Shown in pieces: positions 28,317 through 35,712 of a DNA stretch of 64,000 bases. Source of the stretch: Pseudomonas fluorescens (GTDB lineage Bacteria > Pseudomonadota > Gammaproteobacteria > Pseudomonadales > Pseudomonadaceae); the NCBI RefSeq assembly GCF_902497775.2, contig NZ_OZ024668.1, positions 3,890,326-3,954,325 on the forward strand, written 5' to 3'. A program made the translations under genes and the position numbers. Positions within the stretch are counted from its first letter, which is position 1, and each line of letters opens with the position of its first letter. The notes beneath the pieces were generated by a model. The model searched no databases, had not been told where the DNA came from, and saw only the letters and a list, made by a program, of their open reading frames with translations.

Positions 28317-28392
28317 ACGCAAGACCCGGAGTTTTTCCTGGGAGCCGACGCCGTAGCCTGAACCCATCGATCAACGCCAGGAGCACCCCGTC

Positions 28393-29454
28393 ATGAGTAC
28401 AGGCAAACCACGGATCAGCGAATCCGACCCGCGCTGGCAGGCCATACTGGCCCGCGACCCGGCCGCTGACCAGGCCTTCGTCTATGCCGTGCGTACCACC
28501 GGCGTGTATTGCCGGCCAAGCAGTACCTCGCGCCTGCCGCGCATCGACAACGTCGAATTCTTCGACACCGCCGAACAGGCCGAGGCCGCCGGCTACCGGC
28601 CGAGCAAGCGCCGGGGCGCCGACCAGACCCATGTCGCCGAACAGCACCGGGCCCAGGTGACTCGCGCCTGTGCCTTGATCGAAAGCGCCGATCCGGCGCC
28701 GAGCCTGAACCAGTTGGCTGAACACCTGCAGATGAGCCCGTTCCACTTTCACCGGGTGTTCAAGGCCGTGACCGGGCTGACGCCCAAGGCCTACGCCTCG
28801 GCCCACCGCGCGCGCAAGGTGCGCACGCAGTTGCAGCAATCGGCAACGGTGACCGACGCGTTGTACGAGGCCGGGTTCAATTCCAATAGCCGCTTCTACG
28901 AATCAAGCAATGCGCGTCTGGGCATGACCCCGGGCGCCTATCGCGACGGCGGCGCCAACACCGACATCCGCTTTGCCATCGGCCAGTGCACGTTGGGGGC
29001 GATTCTGGTGGCCCAGAGTGAACGGGGGATTTGCGCAATCCTGCTCGGTGACGATCCGCAGACGTTGCTCAATGACCTTCAGGACAAATTTCCCAAGGCC
29101 AACCTGATCGGCGGCGATGCCGGATTCGAGACCCTGGTGGCCAGGGTCGTGGGCTTTATCGAGGCTCCAGGCATCGGCCTGGACCTGCCGCTGGACCTGC
29201 GCGGCACGGCGTTCCAGGAACGGGTCTGGCAGGCACTGCGGGCGATCCCGGCCGGCAGTACTGCCAGCTATGCCGAGATCGCGCAGCGCATTGGCTCTCC
29301 CAGGGCAGTGCGCGCCGTGGCCCAGGCCTGCGCGGCCAACGCCCTGGCTGTGGCCATCCCGTGTCACCGGGTGGTGCGCAGCGATGGCAACCTTTCGGGT
29401 TACCGTTGGGGCGTGGAGCGCAAGCGTGAGCTGCTGGCGCGCGAGAGCCAGTGA
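28393..29454 (+). CDS. ada: Ada-type O6-methylguanine methyltransferase/regulator with altered zinc site
   Basis: The 353-residue protein has the three Ada parts: N-terminal Ada domain (residues 10-80), AraC-type helix-turn-helix (about 90-180, LQMSPFHFHRVFKAVTG) and C-terminal methyltransferase (about 190-350) with the active-site PCHRV. In the N-domain, the methyl-accepting cysteine is kept in GVYCRPS, but the other three zinc-binding cysteines found in E. coli Ada are replaced (YCRPSSTSR and YRPSKRRG instead of CRPSC and RPCKRC). DNA repair by the C-domain should work, whereas phosphotriester sensing through a four-cysteine zinc site should not occur in the standard way. Confidence 0.9.
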   Translation: MSTGKPRISESDPRWQAILARDPAADQAFVYAVRTTGVYCRPSSTSRLPRIDNVEFFDTAEQAEAAGYRPSKRRGADQTHVAEQHRAQVTRACALIESADPAPSLNQLAEHLQMSPFHFHRVFKAVTGLTPKAYASAHRARKVRTQLQQSATVTDALYEAGFNSNSRFYESSNARLGMTPGAYRDGGANTDIRFAIGQCTLGAILVAQSERGICAILLGDDPQTLLNDLQDKFPKANLIGGDAGFETLVARVVGFIEAPGIGLDLPLDLRGTAFQERVWQALRAIPAGSTASYAEIAQRIGSPRAVRAVAQACAANALAVAIPCHRVVRSDGNLSGYRWGVERKRELLARESQ

Positions 29455-29460
29455 GGCGGG

Positions 29461-30090
29461 TTACTGGAAGTTGACGTCGAAGGCCTGATAGAAGGCGTTG
29501 CCGGTGTTGGCGACCAGCCACAACAGCACGATCACGTGATGACCACGCTTGCTGGTTGGCAATTTGACCTCGTGATGGGTTTTTACCTTGAGCTCGTCGG
29601 GGTGTGACCAGAACGGCACGTACGGATACAGGTCTTCAGCAAAGGGGGCCGATTCGAGTTGGGCGCGGGTGATGCGCTTGTTCTCGTCCCAGCCATCCTT
29701 GGTAATAAACCAGCGATAACCGCGGGTGACATGCTCGGCCGTATAAGTCCATTCCACTTTGAAAGTCTGCCCAGCCGCCACGTTCAACAATGGCCAGCTA
29801 AACGCATGGCCGAGTTTTGCGCTCATCTCGGCATTGGTAAAGTTGACACAATCACGCTGATCCTGCCGACCGCCACTGAGAATATAGCCATCTGCCGGCG
29901 GCGTAGTACTTTGCTCATCTTGCTGAAAAGGCGCAGGCACCGGCCCGGCGACTGTATCGGGGAAGTTCTTGCCACCTTCCATTTCATTGACATCATGTGC
30001 ACTCAGCAACTTGAGTTCAATGGCCTTGGAACCACGACTGGTGGGGGTGATGACGCGACCGTGACGCAGACTCTTTTCGGGGCTGTTCAT
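29461..30090 (-). CDS. AA10-type lytic polysaccharide monooxygenase / chitin-binding protein without signal peptide
   Basis: The 209-residue protein shows the AA10 pattern: the copper-brace histidine in RHGRVITPTSRG, a second histidine in YTAEHVTRGYRWFIT (about residues 110-125), and TGNAFYQAFDVNF at the end. Unlike secreted LPMOs, the histidine is preceded by about nine ordinary residues (MNSPEKSLR) and no signal peptide exists. ATG 30090 is preferred over the upstream GTG because GGAG stands eight bases before it. Without processing the amino group needed for copper would not be free. It may be exported by another route, cleaved, or serve as a binding protein. Confidence 0.82.
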   Translation of the reverse strand: MNSPEKSLRHGRVITPTSRGSKAIELKLLSAHDVNEMEGGKNFPDTVAGPVPAPFQQDEQSTTPPADGYILSGGRQDQRDCVNFTNAEMSAKLGHAFSWPLLNVAAGQTFKVEWTYTAEHVTRGYRWFITKDGWDENKRITRAQLESAPFAEDLYPYVPFWSHPDELKVKTHHEVKLPTSKRGHHVIVLLWLVANTGNAFYQAFDVNFQ

Positions 30091-30120
30091 TGCATTCACT
30101 CCATGTGAGATAGGAAAACC

Positions 30121-30135
30121 TGTCCACCCTGGACA
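30121..30135. promoter_or_regulatory. palindrome TGTCCACCCTGGACA upstream of the LPMO gene
   Basis: A perfect six-base inverted repeat (TGTCCA-CCC-TGGACA) lies 31-45 bases before the LPMO start. The right part, as CCACCCTGGACACGT, recurs exactly at 30666-30680. The position fits an operator, but the factor is unknown. Confidence 0.4.
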
Positions 30136-30189
30136 CGTTTGACCCTAGCTCACCCCCTGCAATGCGCAACCCAGAGGCGCCGAACGGTA

Positions 30190-30447
30190 TCAGCCGTTGC
30201 TGCAGCCGTCGCCCATGGCGCGGTATTCGATGGTGTGACGCTGACCTTGATGGTCTTCGTAGGTCATGGTTGCCGGTACCACTTCACAGACATTGGGAAT
30301 GGTCGACAAACTGATGACTTTAGCAATATCCAGGTTGGTGCTGTAGTCATACTGCTCAACTACCGGTTGCGCAGCAGCGGTATTGATTTCATCCGCCAGG
30401 GCGAACGACGACACGGCAACCAGGGCAAGTGCAAGTAAACGTTTCAT
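30190..30447 (-). CDS. DUF2790 small exported protein
   Basis: The 85-residue protein has a signal peptide (MKRLLALALVAVSSFALA) and the typical Pseudomonas DUF2790 core: YDYSTNLDIAKVIS, IPNVCEVVPATMTYED and EYRAMGDGCSNG, with two cysteines that could form a disulphide in the periplasm. Its function is unknown. The start at 30447 is chosen for the signal peptide. It stands alone between the LPMO gene and a GNAT gene. Confidence 0.85.
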   Translation of the reverse strand: MKRLLALALVAVSSFALADEINTAAAQPVVEQYDYSTNLDIAKVISLSTIPNVCEVVPATMTYEDHQGQRHTIEYRAMGDGCSNG

Positions 30448-30731
30448 GACAATAGGCCTGCAAAGCAATCAAACTAATCGATTGACTTCATTTGCCAATA
30501 AGGGCGCGGAGAAGTTGTTATATCAAACAATGGGACATAACACGAAGACCCGACCCCACTACAACTTTTCTGTGGGATGTGATTAGTTTACAAGGTACTT
30601 CGGGCGGTTAAATCGCGAAGCCGGACAATCACTGTTACCGCCTGTGCAACAATAACCCCGAGACACCACCCTGGACACGTCTCGCCTTCCCGTGTAAAAG
30701 CCCGGGGTAGAGCCTTTTCCAGATCAACACC

Positions 30732-31184
30732 GTGACCCGTTTACGCTACTGCCCATTGCTTGCGCCCGAGCGGCCCTTGCTGAATAAATTCTATCGAAAC
30801 CATGGATCGCCCATGCGCGCGGCTGCCCAGGGCCAGCTTTGGGTCGCCAGGGCCGAGGAAATCATTGCAGCCTTGTGCTTGAGCGAGGTGCCGGGCGGCC
30901 ACTGGCTGACCGGGCTGTTCGTTGCACCTGCCTGGCGCGGCCAGCAGGTCGCCCGCCAACTGATCGCCGCGCCAGCGGGTGAAATGCAAGGGAGTATCTG
31001 GCTGTTCTGCCATCCGGACCTGACGAGCTTCTACGCCCGGCAGGCGTTCAGCACCACCCACGCCCTGCCCGTGCCTTTGGCCGAGCGCCTGGAACGCTAC
31101 CAGCGCAGCAAGCCCCTGGTGGCGATGGTACGGGTTCAGTCGTCGCTGGCCGGGTCCAGCCCGGGGAACAGCACCTCGGTATAA
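30732..31184 (+). CDS. GNAT-family acetyltransferase
   Basis: With a GTG start the protein is 150 residues and shows the GNAT acetyl-CoA loop [15 protein letters not shown] (about residues 63-77) after GGHWLTGLF and the C-terminal FYARQAF strand. The substrate is unknown. Its last 49 bases overlap the 3' end of the convergent def gene. No strong ribosome site precedes the GTG, so the start is uncertain. Confidence 0.72.
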   Translation: MTRLRYCPLLAPERPLLNKFYRNHGSPMRAAAQGQLWVARAEEIIAALCLSEVPGGHWLTGLFVAPAWRGQQVARQLIAAPAGEMQGSIWLFCHPDLTSFYARQAFSTTHALPVPLAERLERYQRSKPLVAMVRVQSSLAGSSPGNSTSV

Positions 31185-31675
31185 CCGAAGCGGCTGAAGT
31201 CGTGGATGCGCGAGGGATACAGGCGGCCGATCAGGTGATCGCACTCATGCTGCACCACTCGTGCATGAAAGCCTTCGGCGTTGCGCACGATGGGCTGCCC
31301 CTGCGGGTCGATGCCTTCGTAGCGAATGCGCTGGTAGCGCGGCACCACGCCACGCAGGCCCGGCACCGACAGGCAGCCCTCCCAGCCGTCCTCGACCTCG
31401 GTGCCCAGCGGCGTGATCAGCGGATTGAGCAAAATAGTACGCGGCACCGCCTCGGCATCCGGGTAACGCTCACTGCGCTCGAAACCGAAGATCACCAGTT
31501 GCAGGTCGATACCGATCTGCGGCGCGGCCAGGCCAACGCCGCCGACGTGTTCCATGGTTTCGAACATATCGGCGATCAGCCGCTCAAGCTCGGCGCTGCC
31601 GATCAGCTGCGGCGGCACCGGCGGGGCGATGCGCAGCAAGCGCTCATCGCCCATTTTCAGGATGTCATGAATCAT
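31136..31675 (-). CDS. def: peptide deformylase
   Basis: The 179-residue protein has all three deformylase motifs in order: [10 protein letters not shown] (about residues 45-54), EGCLSVPG with the metal-binding cysteine (about 98-105), and HECDHLIG with the HEXXH metal site (about 143-150). It removes the N-formyl group from nascent proteins. Pseudomonads usually carry two def genes; this copy, next to a BrkB-like gene rather than fmt, is probably the second one. Its start overlaps the stop of the upstream BrkB-like gene by 11 bases. Confidence 0.93.
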   Translation of the reverse strand: MIHDILKMGDERLLRIAPPVPPQLIGSAELERLIADMFETMEHVGGVGLAAPQIGIDLQLVIFGFERSERYPDAEAVPRTILLNPLITPLGTEVEDGWEGCLSVPGLRGVVPRYQRIRYEGIDPQGQPIVRNAEGFHARVVQHECDHLIGRLYPSRIHDFSRFGYTEVLFPGLDPASDD

Positions 31676-32651
31676 GCTGGCTTCGACTCAAGGGTTCGCT
31701 GGCAGGCGTGGTTTCATGATCAAGGGAGTGATCGCGGCCCAGCCCGGATACATGCTTTTTATCATGCTCGTGGGCCACGCCATCAAAGTCTTTTTCGCCG
31801 GGATCCTTGCCTTCCTCGGACATATGTTCGATCACCGCATTCATCTCCGCGCCTAGCAGCAATACCGCCGCGGAAATATAGAAGTACAACAGCAGGACAA
31901 TGATCGCCCCGATACTGCCGTACATGGCGTTGTAGTCGGCGAAGGTCTTGACGTAATAACCAAAACCCAAAGAAGCGATGATCCACACCACCACCGCCAG
32001 CACCGAACCTGGGGTAATAAAGCGAAACTTCTGCTTCACATCAGGCATCACGTAGTAGATCAGCGCCACCGCGACCATCATCAGAATGATGATCGCCGGC
32101 CAGCGCAACACCGTCCACAGGGTGACGATGAACTCCTGCATGCCGATCTGCGAGGCAATCCACTCCATCACCTGCGGCCCGAGCACCATCAGCGCCGCGG
32201 CCGCCAGAAGCATGCCGGCGATGCCGACGGTGTAGATCACCGACAGCGGGATGCGCTTCCACACCGGGCGCCCTTCGACCACGTCATAGGCCGCGTTCAT
32301 TGCGCTCATCATCAGTCGCACACCGGCGGAGGCGGTCCACAGGGCGATAACGATACCGACCGAGAGCAATCCGCCCTTGGACTGCTGCAACTGGTCGATC
32401 ACCGGGTTCACCTGCTCCAGCGCCTGGGGTGGCAATACCAGTTCCGACTGCAGGCGCAGCCAGGAGAAAAAGTCCGGCAAGTGCAGAAAACCGATCAGGG
32501 CGATCAGGAACAGCAGGAAGGGAAACAGCGAAAACAGCATCTGGTAGGCCAGCGCCGAGGCGTAGGTGGACATCTCGTCATCGAGAAACTCCTTGACCGT
32601 GCGCACCAGCACACGGTGCAACGGCAAGCCGCGCAGGTCGGGAAAAATCAT
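31665..32651 (-). CDS. YihY/BrkB-family inner-membrane protein
   Basis: The 328-residue protein has about six hydrophobic helices in the YihY/BrkB arrangement, with the early motif [25 protein letters not shown] (residues about 27-51), [15 protein letters not shown] and a conserved [16 protein letters not shown] helix. A charged, histidine-rich tail follows. AAAGGAGA stands before the ATG at 32651. The family is widespread but its function is unsettled. It is coupled to def by an 11-base overlap. Confidence 0.85.
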   Translation of the reverse strand: MIFPDLRGLPLHRVLVRTVKEFLDDEMSTYASALAYQMLFSLFPFLLFLIALIGFLHLPDFFSWLRLQSELVLPPQALEQVNPVIDQLQQSKGGLLSVGIVIALWTASAGVRLMMSAMNAAYDVVEGRPVWKRIPLSVIYTVGIAGMLLAAAALMVLGPQVMEWIASQIGMQEFIVTLWTVLRWPAIIILMMVAVALIYYVMPDVKQKFRFITPGSVLAVVVWIIASLGFGYYVKTFADYNAMYGSIGAIIVLLLYFYISAAVLLLGAEMNAVIEHMSEEGKDPGEKDFDGVAHEHDKKHVSGLGRDHSLDHETTPASEPLSRSQHDS

Positions 32652-32770
32652 AGCGTCTCCTTTCGCCGCTCGAAGGTCATGGGCGGGTTCCTCACACACT
32701 CATCTGACAGGTACGTCCTGAAGTCTAATCGACGATCACCTCAAAGTTTCGATTGAATGTTGCACAAATG

Positions 32771-32798
32771 ACAACGACCACCCAAGGATGGCCGTTGT
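32771..32798 (-). terminator. stem-loop after the CsbD gene
   Basis: ACAACGRCCA arms (nine of ten bases pairing) surround an eight-base loop, starting 20 bases after the csbD stop codon on the minus strand. A long T run is lacking, so termination is probable but not certain. Confidence 0.5.
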
Positions 32799-32818
32799 CC
32801 TACCCAAGCTCACCGCGA

Positions 32819-32998
32819 TCAAGGCTTCTTCACGGCATCCTTGACCTTGCCGACCACTTGCTGGGCTTCGCCCTTGCGCTCTTGCAACTCGCCCTCGGCG
32901 CGCAGACGCTCATTGTCGGTGGCTTTGCCGACGCCTTGCTTGATGTTGCCAACAGCCTCATTGGCCATGCCTTTGACTTTATCTTTAGTGCCACTCAT
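32819..32998 (-). CDS. CsbD-family small stress protein
   Basis: The 59-residue protein begins [17 protein letters not shown] and contains the CsbD repeat pattern ([19 protein letters not shown], then [17 protein letters not shown]). It is hydrophilic, rich in Lys/Glu and without cysteine, as usual for this general-stress family found under sigma-S-type control. CAGGAGAA stands eight bases before the ATG. The molecular role is unknown. Confidence 0.88.
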   Translation of the reverse strand: MSGTKDKVKGMANEAVGNIKQGVGKATDNERLRAEGELQERKGEAQQVVGKVKDAVKKP

Positions 32999-33434
32999 GG
33001 GTGTTCTCCTGAAGGGGAAATAAACGCTGTCAGAGTCGACTGTCTGTGGACCCGTGGCCTATCAGGAGAGTTTCAATTAATTCTCAGGATAGATAGCTTC
33101 TCCCCCTCCCTCCCGTCTGTCGCTTCAGCGATGACTGAATCTGCGAAACCCGCTTGATATAAATTTTTATTACAGCCTGGCGCCGAGCCCTAGAGGGATC
33201 GACTATCAAAATTTTCATTGGAAACTCCTCACCGGATTGCAGTTAACTGCCTGTCAACAGTAAAAGTTTCTGTGTTTCACACAGCTGGCATTTTTATCAG
33301 GTCAGGTGCCAATGATTGAGAAGCCTCACGCCCAAAAAGACTCGTCTTTGGCCGAGAGAAGCAACATCGCTTTATGTTTCATTGAGTTGCTAGCACAATA
33401 AGCGACCTTTCAAGCGTCACCCGTAGGAACCTGC
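32999..33434. other. intergenic region with a decayed gene fragment
   Basis: About 436 bases between the divergent csbD and 33435 genes. It contains the receiver-domain remnant at 33073-33218 and, from 33219 onward, AT-richer DNA in which I see no coding frame. Promoters for both flanking genes must lie here but were not resolved. Confidence 0.6.
33073..33218 (-). pseudogene. remnant of a response-regulator receiver domain, frameshifted
   Basis: GGAG lies seven bases before an ATG, and the frame reads MKILIVDPSRARRQAVIKIY, as in the first strand and helix of a CheY-like receiver. It then loses sense in the first frame (stop at 33084). Shifting past an extra TA in TTTATATCAA restores the family in another frame: YQAGFADSVIAEATDGREGE, ending at a stop after LSILRIN. 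The 146-base length is two more than a multiple of three, in accord with a two-base insertion. The rest of the domain is missing. A 44-residue peptide could still be made. Confidence 0.6.
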
Positions 33435-33815
33435 ATGAAACTCGACAAACCCACCGCCATTGCCCGCCGCAACCAGGAACTGGAACGACCGGTACTCAAC
33501 AGCGACAACACCCTGTTTGCCGTGCTCGACACCAAGCGCAGCCTGTGGTGGTTCGATGTGCCGGTGAAGCTGCTGCGCAAAGGCCAGCCCGACTGGGTCA
33601 ACCTGCTGCTGCACACCCCTGAAACCGACGAGTTGCAGCACTTGAAGGTACCGGTGAACTACCTGCAGGCGCATCAGGAAAAAATGGAAGTCCGCCACCC
33701 GGGCAAGCGTCGCTCGACCATCAGCCTGGCGCTGAGTGCCGATCGCGATTCGCTGCTCAAAGACCTGCGCCCAGGCGGAGAAAACCTGAGTTTCGCAGGC
33801 TTCAAGCAGGTCTGA
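33435..33815 (+). CDS. hypothetical protein, 126 residues
   Basis: The frame starts with a good leader (TAGGAA six bases upstream of ATG) and has normal Pseudomonas codon use. The protein is hydrophilic and basic, with the central stretch SLWWFDVPVKLLRKGQPDW and no signal peptide, membrane helix or cysteine. I do not recognise the family. It ends back to back with the CvfB gene, whose stop codon is directly adjacent. Confidence 0.75.
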   Translation: MKLDKPTAIARRNQELERPVLNSDNTLFAVLDTKRSLWWFDVPVKLLRKGQPDWVNLLLHTPETDELQHLKVPVNYLQAHQEKMEVRHPGKRRSTISLALSADRDSLLKDLRPGGENLSFAGFKQV

Positions 33816-34652
33816 TCAGGCCAGTTCGATGCGGTCAGCGTGGATGACGATGCGGCCATCCTTGTACAAGGCACCGATGGCCTTCTTGAAGTTGCCCTTG
33901 CTGACCCCGAACAGGTCGCTGATCAATTGCGGGTCGCTCTTGTCGCTCACCGGCAACACGCCGTTGGCGTCCTTGAGCTTGGCGAGGATCTTGTCGGGCA
34001 GGCTGTTGGCCAGGTCCTGACCGATGGGCTGCAGGCTCAGGGCAATCTTGCCGTCGCTGCGCAGCTCCTTGATGTAGCCCTTCTCCTGCTTGCCCGAACG
34101 CAGGAACTTGAACACCTCATTCTTGTGAATCAGGCCCCAGTGCTTGTTGTTGATGATCGCCTTGAAGCCCATCGGGGTTTCTTCGACCACCAGCAAATCG
34201 ACTTCCTGGCCAACCGTGTAGCTCGCCGGCACCTTGTCCAGGTACCGGTCCAGGCGCGCAGTCGCGGTGATGCGGCGGGTGCGCTTGTCGAGATAGGCGT
34301 GCACCACGCAGTACTCGCCGGCCTTCATCTGGCGCTTTTCTTCGGAGTACGGCATCAGCAGGTCTTTGGGCAGGCCCCAATCGAGGAAGATGCCGATGCT
34401 GTTGATTTCCTTGACCTTGAGGCTGGCGAAATCGCCAACCTGCAACTTGGTTTTTTCCGTGGTGGCGATCAGCTTGTCTTCGCTGTCGAGGTAGACGAAG
34501 ACGTTCAGCCAGTCTTCGACCTCGGTGGGCGTGTCCTTGGGGATGTAACGGTTTGGCAGCAGAATTTCGCCGTCCGCCCCGCCGTCCAGGTACAGACCGA
34601 AGTCTGTGTGCTTGACCACTTGCAAAGTGTTGTAACGCCCAACTAAAGCCAT
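33816..34652 (-). CDS. cvfB: CvfB/YitL-like S1-domain RNA-binding protein
   Basis: The 278-residue protein starts at MALVGRYNTLQVVKHTDFG and consists of S1-like RNA-binding repeats (about residues 1-60, 65-130 and 145-210: VGDFASLKVKEINSIGIFLDWG; VGQEVDLLVVEETPMGF). A C-terminal winged-helix follows (about 220-275, ISDLFGVSKGNFKKAIGALYKDGRI). This is the CvfB/YitL layout; in Gram-positives it influences virulence gene expression. It is cytoplasmic. The start at 34652 is preferred to upstream ATGs because homology begins there. Confidence 0.87.
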   Translation of the reverse strand: MALVGRYNTLQVVKHTDFGLYLDGGADGEILLPNRYIPKDTPTEVEDWLNVFVYLDSEDKLIATTEKTKLQVGDFASLKVKEINSIGIFLDWGLPKDLLMPYSEEKRQMKAGEYCVVHAYLDKRTRRITATARLDRYLDKVPASYTVGQEVDLLVVEETPMGFKAIINNKHWGLIHKNEVFKFLRSGKQEKGYIKELRSDGKIALSLQPIGQDLANSLPDKILAKLKDANGVLPVSDKSDPQLISDLFGVSKGNFKKAIGALYKDGRIVIHADRIELA

Positions 34653-34797
34653 TTCCGGAAATCCTCGTTGCGAGCGGAGCATTCTACACCGCAAGCGGCG
34701 ATTGCGCCCGGTTGCCGATGACGGCCTGTCAGCAAAATGAACCGAGCAGGCTTGGCCTGTTCTATAAAGACAAGCAAGCCTTCGCAAGGATTCGCTC

Positions 34798-35667
34798 ATG
34801 CACGCCTGCCTGTCCAAGTACCTGCGCACCGTTCTGTTGCTGGTGATATCGGCCTTGCTGGTGGTCGCCTGCAACCGGATCGACCTGGCCTACCGCAACC
34901 TCGACATGCTGGTGCCGTGGTCGCTGAACGACTACCTGAGCATGAACCGCCAGCAGAAAACCTGGCTCAATGACCGGCTCAAGCAGCAACTGGCCTGGCA
35001 TTGTCGCACCCAGTTGCCCGGCTACCTGACCTGGCTGGATGAAATCAAGGCGATGGTTGCCAGCAACGAAGTCACCGACCAACAGTTGCAGCTACGCACC
35101 CAGGAAGCCCGGCAGGCGATTGCCAAGGTCGCCGACCAGGTCACTCCGTCGGCCGCCGAACTGTTGCGCAGCATGGATGATGAGCAAGTGCGGGAAATGC
35201 GCGAGGCCTTTGCCGACGACATTAGCGAGCGCCAGGCCAAGTACGTCAACACCCCGCTGGCGCGGCAGATCGAACGCCGTGCCGAACGCATGGAGAAACG
35301 CCTGAGCACCTGGCTCGGCGAGCTCAGTCCGCAGCAGAAGCTTCGAGTCATGACCTGGTCCCAGGGCCTGGGCGAGCAGAACCGCCAGTGGATCGCCAAC
35401 CGTGCCCATTGGCAGGCCCAGTTCAGCGCGGCCATGGACCAGCGCCATAGCGACGCCTTCGAGCCGCGGCTGGAAATCCTCCTGAAAAAACGCGAAAGCC
35501 TGTGGACCCCGGAGTATCGGATAGCCTTTCAGCGCACCGAGCAGGAGGCGCGGCGCTTGCTGGTGGATGTCATGGCGCAGAGCAGCGAGCAGCAGCGCCA
35601 GCACCTGGAGCAAAAGCTTGCGCAGGTGCGGCAGAGTTTCAGTGAATTAAAGTGTTTGAAGGGTTAG
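34798..35667 (+). CDS. DUF6279-type lipoprotein
   Basis: The 289-residue protein has a lipoprotein signal peptide with the lipid-anchor cysteine at residue 25 (ISALLVVACNRI). After it comes the family start LAYRNLDMLVPWSLNDYL, then a largely helical, charged body with heptad-like stretches (RREAERMEKRLSTWL-type, SEQQRQHLEQKLAQVRQ). It should be anchored to a periplasm-facing membrane leaflet. The function of the family is not known. The gene has its own leader and ends 45 bases before the large unknown gene. Confidence 0.83.
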   Translation: MHACLSKYLRTVLLLVISALLVVACNRIDLAYRNLDMLVPWSLNDYLSMNRQQKTWLNDRLKQQLAWHCRTQLPGYLTWLDEIKAMVASNEVTDQQLQLRTQEARQAIAKVADQVTPSAAELLRSMDDEQVREMREAFADDISERQAKYVNTPLARQIERRAERMEKRLSTWLGELSPQQKLRVMTWSQGLGEQNRQWIANRAHWQAQFSAAMDQRHSDAFEPRLEILLKKRESLWTPEYRIAFQRTEQEARRLLVDVMAQSSEQQRQHLEQKLAQVRQSFSELKCLKG

Positions 35668-35712
35668 CGATGAGCGCAATGTGCAATCGCTAGCCCCCTT
35701 TGCCGGTGCAGC

